Shown here in pieces: positions 26,469 through 34,055 of a stretch of DNA of 34,055 bases. The stretch lies in assembly GCA_028817275.1 (NCBI GenBank), contig JAPPPZ010000054.1, forward strand, positions 1-34,055. The letters run 5' to 3'. Origin of the DNA: Gammaproteobacteria bacterium (lineage in GTDB: Bacteria; Pseudomonadota; Gammaproteobacteria; Arenicellales; Spongiicolonaceae). Position 1 is the first letter of the stretch. Every line of letters begins with the position of its first letter. A program made the position numbers and the translations under genes. Under the pieces are notes generated by a model, which made no database searches, was not told the origin of the DNA, and saw nothing but the letters and a program-made list of their open reading frames with translations.

Positions 26469-28352
26469 GTGAAAACCGCCCCGGCCATTTCCATCTCCGC
26501 CGCGCTCATCGCCGTCACCGTCTTCGGTACTGCAACCACCACCTCCGGCGCCGACACCGTCACCACCGCCCACGCCATCGCCATGCACGGCAAGCCGAAA
26601 TACGCCGCCGGCTTCACCCATTTTGACTACGTCAACCCCGGCGCGCCCAAGGGCGGCGTTTTGCGGCTGGCGCGGGAGAGTTCATTTGACAGTTTTCACC
26701 CCTACATCGCCAAAGGCAGCCCGGCCACCACCGACTCCGGCGCGGCCGTCATTCCGTTCATCACCGCCAACGAAACCCTGCTCGCGCTGAGCGCCGACGA
26801 ACCGTACACCGCCTACGGTCTGATCGCCGAAAGCATCACCTGGCCGGCCGACCGCTCGTGGGTGGTTTTTGACTTGCACCCGCAGGCGCGCTGGCACGAC
26901 GGCGCCGCCATCACCGCCGCCGATGTTGTCTGGTCTTTCCGCACTCTCACCGCCGCCGGCCGGCCGTTTTACCGTTCCCTGTTCGCCGGCGTGCGCAACG
27001 TGGAAGAACTGGGCGAGCGGCGGGTGAAATTCACCTTCGCCGGCGGCGAGAGCCGCGAGATGCCGCTGCTGGTGGGGCAGATGCCGGTGCTGCCGCGCCA
27101 CTACTGGCGGCAGCGCGACTTCGCCAAAACGACTCTGGAGCCGCCCCTCGGCAGCGGGCCGTACCGGATTAAAAAATTTGAGGCCGGGCGTTATGTAATT
27201 GAGGAGCGGGTGAAAAATTACTGGGGCCGGGATTTGCCGGTGAACCGCGGCCTGCACAACTTTGACCAAAAGCGCACCGACTACTACCGCGACATCACCG
27301 CCATTCGCCTCGCGCTGAAATCCGGCCGCATTGATTTCCGCCACGAAACCACCGCCAAAGCCTGGGCTCTGGACTACGGCATTGACGCCGTCACCGAAGG
27401 CCGCCTGATTAAAGACTGGATTCCCAGCCGCAAGCCCACCGGGATGCAGGCCTTCATCTACAACGTGCGGCGGCCGGTTTTCCGCCAGCCGCTGGTGCGC
27501 GAAGCGCTGGCTTACGCGTTTGATTATGAGTGGACCAACCGCGCGCTTTTTTTCGGCCAGTACAAAAGAACCCGCAGTTATTTTTCCAACTCCGACCTGG
27601 CCTCGGACGGCCTGCCGGCGGACGCGGAACTGGCGCTGCTCAACCGCTACCGCGGCCGAATCCCGGCGCGGGTTTTTGAACAAGCCTACCGCCCGCCGGC
27701 CACCGACGGCGGCGGCTGGCCGCGGGAAAATTTACTGCACGCGGCGCGCCTGCTGAAGCAGGCCGGGTGGGTGGTGAAGGACTTCCGCCTGGTGCACGGC
27801 GAGACCGGCGAGGCCTTCACCTTTGAATTTATGATCGGCGCGTCCGGTTTTGAGCGCATCCTGCTGCCTTTTGTGCGCAACCTTAAACGGCTCGGCATTG
27901 AGGCGCGGGTGCGGGTGGTGGATTACGCGCAGTACGTCCGCCGCGCGCGCAGTTTTGATTTTGACATGATGGTGCATGCTTTCGGGCAAACCGAATCCCC
28001 GGGCAACGAGCAGCGCGCGCTGTGGGGCAGCGCCGACGCCGACCGCCCCGGCAGCCGCAACTACATCGGCATCAAAAACGAAGTGGTGGACGAGTTGGCC
28101 GAGTTGGTGGCCACGGCGACCACGCGGGAAAATTTAATCGCCCGCACCCGCGCCCTGGACCGGGTTCTGCTGTGGAATTTTTATGTCATTCCCAACTGGC
28201 ACCTGCCGGCGGTGCGAATTTTGTACTGGGACAAATTCTCCCGCCCGGCCGCGCCGGTGCGCGCCGGGGAAATGCTGAGCCGCTGGTGGTTTGACCAAAA
28301 CAAAGCCGCCGCCCTGGAGGCCGGCGCCGGCGGTGGCGGAGAGCAGCAATGA
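26469..28352 (+). CDS. yejA: Extracellular solute-binding protein of a Yej-type peptide ABC transporter
   Basis: This family 5 periplasmic binding protein of about 627 residues delivers oligopeptides to the Yej importer. The leader (VKTAPAISISAALIAVTVFG...) is followed by the YejA-type start MHGKPKYAAGFTHFDYVNPGAPKGG. Then come the SFHPYI, AITAADVVWSF, GSGPYRIKKFEAGRYVIEERVKNYWGRDLPVNRGLHNFD and FGQTESPGNEQRALWGS segments typical of YejA. The GTG at 26469 is chosen because a -10 element ends 7 nt before it; an ATG at 26448 would overlap mutY by two bases. Part of the leader (26511-26552) is made of 21-bp units like those in the intergenic arrays. The stop overlaps the next gene by 4 bp. Confidence 0.93.
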   Translation: MKTAPAISISAALIAVTVFGTATTTSGADTVTTAHAIAMHGKPKYAAGFTHFDYVNPGAPKGGVLRLARESSFDSFHPYIAKGSPATTDSGAAVIPFITANETLLALSADEPYTAYGLIAESITWPADRSWVVFDLHPQARWHDGAAITAADVVWSFRTLTAAGRPFYRSLFAGVRNVEELGERRVKFTFAGGESREMPLLVGQMPVLPRHYWRQRDFAKTTLEPPLGSGPYRIKKFEAGRYVIEERVKNYWGRDLPVNRGLHNFDQKRTDYYRDITAIRLALKSGRIDFRHETTAKAWALDYGIDAVTEGRLIKDWIPSRKPTGMQAFIYNVRRPVFRQPLVREALAYAFDYEWTNRALFFGQYKRTRSYFSNSDLASDGLPADAELALLNRYRGRIPARVFEQAYRPPATDGGGWPRENLLHAARLLKQAGWVVKDFRLVHGETGEAFTFEFMIGASGFERILLPFVRNLKRLGIEARVRVVDYAQYVRRARSFDFDMMVHAFGQTESPGNEQRALWGSADADRPGSRNYIGIKNEVVDELAELVATATTRENLIARTRALDRVLLWNFYVIPNWHLPAVRILYWDKFSRPAAPVRAGEMLSRWWFDQNKAAALEAGAGGGGEQQ

Positions 28353-29530
28353 CCGCGCCCCTGGCCGGCCTCAAAGTCATTGACCTCGGCAAAAACTCGC
28401 CGGCGCCTCTCGCCACCATGATGCTCGCCGACTTCGGCGCCGAGGTGATTCACATCGCGCGCCCCGGCGCCACCGGGCTCGGCGACAGCCACGCCGGCGG
28501 CAAACCGCGCAAGCCGGTGTCGGTGAGGTTTCAGCCCCACGACGCGCTGATGCGCGGCAAGCGGTCGCTGGCGTTGAATTTGAAGTCGCGGCGCGGCCGT
28601 GAAATTTTTCTTAAACTCGCCGCCACCGCCGACATTCTGGTGGAGGAAATGCGCCCGGGAAAAATGGCCGCGCTGGGACTCGGCTACGAGGACTTGCGCG
28701 AAAGTTGTCCGCGCCTGATTTACTGCTCCATCAGCGGCTACGGCCAGGACGGGCCGCTGCGCGAAACCGGCGGCCACGACATCAACTACCTCGCCATGAG
28801 CGGAGCTCTTGACATGATTCGCGCGGCGGACGGCACGCCCACATGCCCGCAGAATCTTCTGTCGGACAACGGCGGCGGCGCCATGAGCGCGGTCGCCGGC
28901 ATCCTCTTTGCCGTGATTGCGCGCGGCAGGACCGGGCGCGGCCAGCATGTGGACGTGGCGTTGACCGACGCCGTGGTTTACCTGATGGCCGATTTTTATG
29001 CGGCGGCTTTGGAGGATGAAGGCGGCGACTCAAGCCGGTGGCGCGGCACCTTCACCGGCGACCTGCCCCACTACCGCCCATACCGCTGCGCCGACGGCAA
29101 GTGGCTCAGCATCGGCGCGCTGGAGACCGCGCTGGCGCGGTCGGTGTTTGAAAAATTGCAGCGCCCGGATTTGTTCGCGCTGCTGGAAGATGAAAAACGC
29201 TGGCCTGAAGCCGCCGCTGCGCTGGAAAAAATATTCGCGGGCCAAACGCGCGACCACTGGTGCGCGCTGTTCAACGGCCGCGACGATGCGGTGACGCCGG
29301 TGCTGTCACCGGAGGAAGCCGCGCGCCACCCGCAAACCAAAGCACGGCGCATGGCGGGTGAACACCACGGCGTAATGCAGGTCGGCGTCGCGCCCAAACT
29401 TTCCCAAACCCCGGGCGCAATCCGCGGCAGGCCGGCCGCGCCCGGCGAACACTCGGCGGAAATTCTGCGCGAACTCGGCCTCAGCGCCGGCCAGATATCG
29501 GCCCTCAGAGAAGCCGGAGTCACCCAATGA
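28349..29530 (+). CDS. Alpha-methylacyl-CoA racemase-like / CoA-transferase family III protein
   Basis: The 393-residue protein belongs to the CaiB/BaiF family: [70 protein letters not shown] and [10 protein letters not shown]. The residues known from alpha-methylacyl-CoA racemases are all present: His143 in [11 protein letters not shown], Asp173 in LSDNGGGAM and Glu259 in IGALET, with Arg102 in the RPG loop. This favours a racemase (epimerising a 2-substituted acyl-CoA) over a CoA-transferase. It sits between yejA and yejB with 4-bp ATGA overlaps on both sides, so it is translated as part of the transporter operon. That is unusual; the substrate is unknown. Confidence 0.9.
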   Translation: MTAPLAGLKVIDLGKNSPAPLATMMLADFGAEVIHIARPGATGLGDSHAGGKPRKPVSVRFQPHDALMRGKRSLALNLKSRRGREIFLKLAATADILVEEMRPGKMAALGLGYEDLRESCPRLIYCSISGYGQDGPLRETGGHDINYLAMSGALDMIRAADGTPTCPQNLLSDNGGGAMSAVAGILFAVIARGRTGRGQHVDVALTDAVVYLMADFYAAALEDEGGDSSRWRGTFTGDLPHYRPYRCADGKWLSIGALETALARSVFEKLQRPDLFALLEDEKRWPEAAAALEKIFAGQTRDHWCALFNGRDDAVTPVLSPEEAARHPQTKARRMAGEHHGVMQVGVAPKLSQTPGAIRGRPAAPGEHSAEILRELGLSAGQISALREAGVTQ

Positions 29531-30618
29531 CCGCGTACATCATCCGCCGACTGCTGCTCATGATTCCGACTCTGTTCGCCATCATGCTGATTAATTTCGC
29601 GGTGGTGCACATCGCCCCGGGCGGCCCGGTGGAGCAGGCCATCTGGGAGTTGACCGGCGAAGGCGGCGAAATCGCGCGGCGCGCAACCGGCGGTGGTGGT
29701 GAGACTTTCAGGAGCCGCACCGCCGGCGCCGAAAGCGCCTACCGCGGCGCGCAGGGGCTGGACCCGGAGTTCATCGCCGAACTGGAAAAGCGCTTCGGTT
29801 TTGACAAGCCGCTGCCCGAACGTTTCTTCACCATGGTAAAAAATTACATCGTCTTTGATTTCGGCGAGAGTTTTTTCCGCGACCAGAGCGTGGCGCGCCT
29901 GGTGATGGAGAAGATGCCGGTGTCACTGTCGCTTGCAGTGTGGACCACGCTGCTGGTCTACCTGGTTTCCATTCCCCTCGGCATCGCCAAGGCGGTGCGC
30001 GACGGCGGCCGCTTTGACGCCCTCAGCAGCGCGGTGATGGTGGCCGGCGCGGCGATACCGGGATTTTTGTTCGCCGTTTTTCTGCTGGTGATGTTTGCCG
30101 GCGGCAGTTACCTCAACTGGTTTCCCCTCGGCGGCCTGGCCTCGGACAATTGGGAGCAACTTTCCCTGGTTGCAAAAATCACCGACTACCTGTGGCACCT
30201 GGCGCTGCCGGTCACCGCGATGGTGATCGGCGGCTTCGCCACCCTGGCCATGCTGACGAAGAATTCTTTTTTGGACCAAATCAACCAGCAGTACGTCCTC
30301 ACCGCGCGCGCCAAGGGCCTCGGCGAATGGCGTGTGATGTTCGGCCACGTGTTCCGCAACGCCATGCTCATCGTCATCGCCGGCTTCCCCGGCGCCTTCA
30401 TCGCCACGTTGTTCACCGGCTCGCTGCTGATTGAAATTATTTTTTCACTGGACGGACTGGGCCTGCTCGGCTTTGAGGCGGCGCTGCAACGCGACTACCC
30501 GGTGGTGTTCGGCACCCTGTATTTTTATTCCCTGCTCGGCCTGCTGATGAACCTGGCCGGTGACATCGCCTACACCGTGGTGGACCCGCGCATTGACTTT
30601 GAAGCGCGCCAGTCATGA
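29527..30618 (+). CDS. yejB: Peptide ABC transporter permease, YejB type
   Basis: This is one of the two inner-membrane permease subunits of the importer. The 363-residue protein begins [20 protein letters not shown], has the long YejB periplasmic loop between the first and second helices (about residues 36-100, Gly-rich), and about six helices. The EAA-like cytoplasmic motif that contacts the ATPase is in [25 protein letters not shown]. The C-terminus [11 protein letters not shown] is typical of YejB. Start and stop overlap the neighbouring genes by 4 bp each. Confidence 0.95.
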   Translation: MTAYIIRRLLLMIPTLFAIMLINFAVVHIAPGGPVEQAIWELTGEGGEIARRATGGGGETFRSRTAGAESAYRGAQGLDPEFIAELEKRFGFDKPLPERFFTMVKNYIVFDFGESFFRDQSVARLVMEKMPVSLSLAVWTTLLVYLVSIPLGIAKAVRDGGRFDALSSAVMVAGAAIPGFLFAVFLLVMFAGGSYLNWFPLGGLASDNWEQLSLVAKITDYLWHLALPVTAMVIGGFATLAMLTKNSFLDQINQQYVLTARAKGLGEWRVMFGHVFRNAMLIVIAGFPGAFIATLFTGSLLIEIIFSLDGLGLLGFEAALQRDYPVVFGTLYFYSLLGLLMNLAGDIAYTVVDPRIDFEARQS

Positions 30619-31651
30619 AAAACGCCGCGCGCAAAGGCCTGTCGCCGCTGGCCCGCCGCCGCCTGCGCCTGTTTGCGGCCAACCGCCGCGGCTTCTGGTC
30701 GCTGTGGATTTTCGCCGCGCTGTTCACCGTCTCCCTCGGCGCCGAGTTCATCGCCAACGACAAGCCGGTGCTGGTGCGCTACCAGGGCGAATTTTACGCG
30801 CCGATCTTCAAGCGCCACGCCGAGACCGTGTTCGGCGGCGAGTTTGAAACCGAAACCGAATACCGCGACCCGTTCATCATGGAAAAAATCAACGCCGAGG
30901 GCTGGATGCTGTGGCCGCCGATCCGCCACAATTACCGCAGCGTCGCCTGGGATTTGCCGGTGCCGGCGCCGTCACCGCCGGACGCCGCGCACTGGCTCGG
31001 CACCGACGACCAGGCGCGGGATGTGACGGCGCGGCTGATCTACGGCTTCCGCATTTCGGTGCTGTTCGGCTTCGCCCTCACCATCGCCAGCGCGGTCATT
31101 GGCGTCGCCGCCGGCGCGGTGCAGGGTTATTTCGGCGGGCGGCTGGATTTGCTGTTTCAGCGTTTCATTGAAATCTGGCAGGGCCTGCCGGTTTTGTTTC
31201 TGCTGATTATTTTGGCCAGCGTGGTGCGGCCGAACTTCTGGTGGCTGCTGGGGCTGATGCTGTTGTTCAGTTGGACCAATTTCGTCGGCGTGGTACGCGC
31301 CGAGTTTTTGCGCGCGCGCAACTTTGACTATGTGCGCGCCGCCAGGGCCCTCGGCGTCAGTGACGGCCGCATCATGCTGCACCATGTGCTGCCCAACGCG
31401 GTGGTCGCGACGTTGACTTTCATGCCTTTCACCCTCGCCTTCTCGGTCACCGTGCTGACTTCGCTGGACTTCCTCGGCTTCGGCCTGCCGCCGGGGGATG
31501 CCTCCCTCGGTGAACTGCTGGCCCAGGGCAAGGCCAACTTGCAGGCCGCCTGGCTCGGCCTGGTCGGATTTTTTTCCATCGGCGTGATGCTGAGTTTGAT
31601 GATTTTCATCGGCGAGGCGGTGCGCGATGCATTTGACCCGAGAAAAAACCC

Positions 31652-31655
<4 letters not shown>
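30615..31655 (+). CDS. yejE: Peptide ABC transporter permease, YejE type
   Basis: This is the second permease subunit. The 346-residue protein has the YejE N-terminus ([25 protein letters not shown]), a large periplasmic segment ([39 protein letters not shown]) and [19 protein letters not shown]. The EAA loop is [26 protein letters not shown]. The C-terminus [13 protein letters not shown] matches the family. The ATG overlaps the yejB stop by 4 bp. Confidence 0.95.
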
Positions 31656-33260
<1,605 letters not shown>

Positions 33261-33271
<11 letters not shown>

Positions 33272-34055
33272 CTTCTCCCCGCAGCAGTTGCGAGTAGTCG
33301 GCGCCGGCGTTGTCGAAGCCGAGGCCGAGTCGCAGGTTCAGCCGCCGGACGCTGAGGCGGACGCCGCTATGCCAGTTGGGGGTTTCGCTGCCAGAGGACA
33401 GTTGCGCGTAGGGGGCGAGGTTCAGTTCCTTGCACTGGACGGTCCACTGTGCTTCGGCACCCCAGGTGTGCTGGTCGCCGTTGCCGAGGGCTTGCTTGGC
33501 GCCCTGCAGGCGGAACACAAAACCGTTGTCGCCTTGCCAGTGCATGCCCCCGCCGAGGTCGGCTGCGGCGGCGGTGGTTTTGCGGGCGTCGCGGAAGTCG
33601 TTGCGCACACCGGCGGTGGCGAAAGCGCGCAAGGTGCCGGCAAGAAGTTCCCAGGTGCGGCCGGCCTTGCCTTCCAAACCCAGGCGCACAGTGTCGGCGG
33701 TGACGCCGGGCAGGACGCTGCCGTCGTCAAAGGTCGCGCGCTGCAATGCGCTGCGGGTCAGCATGCCATCAGCGCGCAGGGCGAGGTCAAACATATGGAT
33801 GTCATTCGCCGGCCGCCACCATTGCGCGCCGAAGGCGGCCAGGGTGAGGGCCAGGTCGGCGGTCGCGCGGCGCGTTGTGGCCAACTGCGTTTCGTTCACT
33901 TCAACTTCGCCGGCGCCGTAACCCAATGCCAGCCAGCCGTGTGTGCGCTCGTTCAGCCGCAGCAGCAGGTACGGATGCACACTGGTTATCTTGCTTTCGC
34001 TCAGGTTTTTGATTTCAATCCCACCGATGGTCTGCGCCGCGCGCGCCTTGCCGCT
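33261..34055 (-). CDS. C-terminal part of an autotransporter-like outer-membrane beta-barrel protein (cut by window edge)
   Basis: The minus-strand frame is open to the window edge, giving the last 264 residues. It consists of alternating amphipathic strands with aromatic ends: VHPYLLLRLNERTHGWLALGYGAGEVEV, DIHMFDLALRADGML, VRLGLEGKAGRTWEL, GMHWQGDNGFVFRLQGAK, AEAQWTVQCKELNLAPYAQL and VRLSVRRLNLRLGLGFD. It ends LLRGEVRF, a terminal phenylalanine as needed for BAM recognition. This resembles autotransporter barrels (secretion of an N-terminal passenger). The passenger lies outside the window. A codon GTG at 33980 is internal, not the start. Porin-like alternatives cannot be excluded. Confidence 0.72.

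Overview
The window is a gene-dense, GC-rich bacterial chromosome segment. It is probably from a gammaproteobacterium: clpS-clpA, guaB-guaA-tadA, mutY-yggX and sucC-sucD all occur in the arrangement usual for that class. I cannot name the genus. Coding is tight, with many 4-bp stop/start overlaps. No tRNA, rRNA, insertion sequence or CRISPR array was recognised.

Layout. 1-328: start of an EcoRI-family adenine methyltransferase, cut by the window edge. 434-3066: clpS-clpA protease adaptor and unfoldase. 3271-4837: ammonium transporter plus a small membrane protein. 5073-5445: two tiny membrane-protein genes behind a perfect CRP/FNR-type palindrome. 5483-8988: guaB-guaA-tadA. 9027-9913: a cysteine-rich small protein, and a broken MORN-type gene whose leader is a 21-bp tandem repeat. 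9930-14632: sucC-sucD-recJ-exonuclease, all on the minus strand. 14707-16872: amino-acid exporter, sulfurtransferase and FMN-type oxidase. 16910-18723: phosphate transport operon (DUF47-PiT). 18728-19295: remnant VapBC toxin-antitoxin. 19296-21376: RhtB-type exporter and an orphan amino-acid binding protein. 21375-26449: mutY-yggX-DUF255-malate synthase. 26469-33271: a five-gene Yej-type peptide ABC transporter operon with an alpha-methylacyl-CoA-racemase-like gene inside it. 33261-34055: C-terminal half of an outer-membrane beta-barrel protein.

Three patterns go beyond ordinary annotation. First, several genes (guaB, sseA, the FMN oxidase gene, yggX, mutY, yejA) have a -10-like hexamer only 6-7 nt before the start codon and no Shine-Dalgarno. 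This suggests leaderless transcription, in two cases from overlapping back-to-back -10 elements in 17-19-bp divergent gaps. Second, degenerate tandem repeats with an exact 21-bp period sit in three gaps (about 3130-3192, 9513-9659 and 13409-13471). Closely related units are built into the signal-peptide region of yejA. Third, the peptide-importer operon carries an AMACR-like enzyme with its catalytic His/Asp/Glu residues intact, translationally coupled on both sides.
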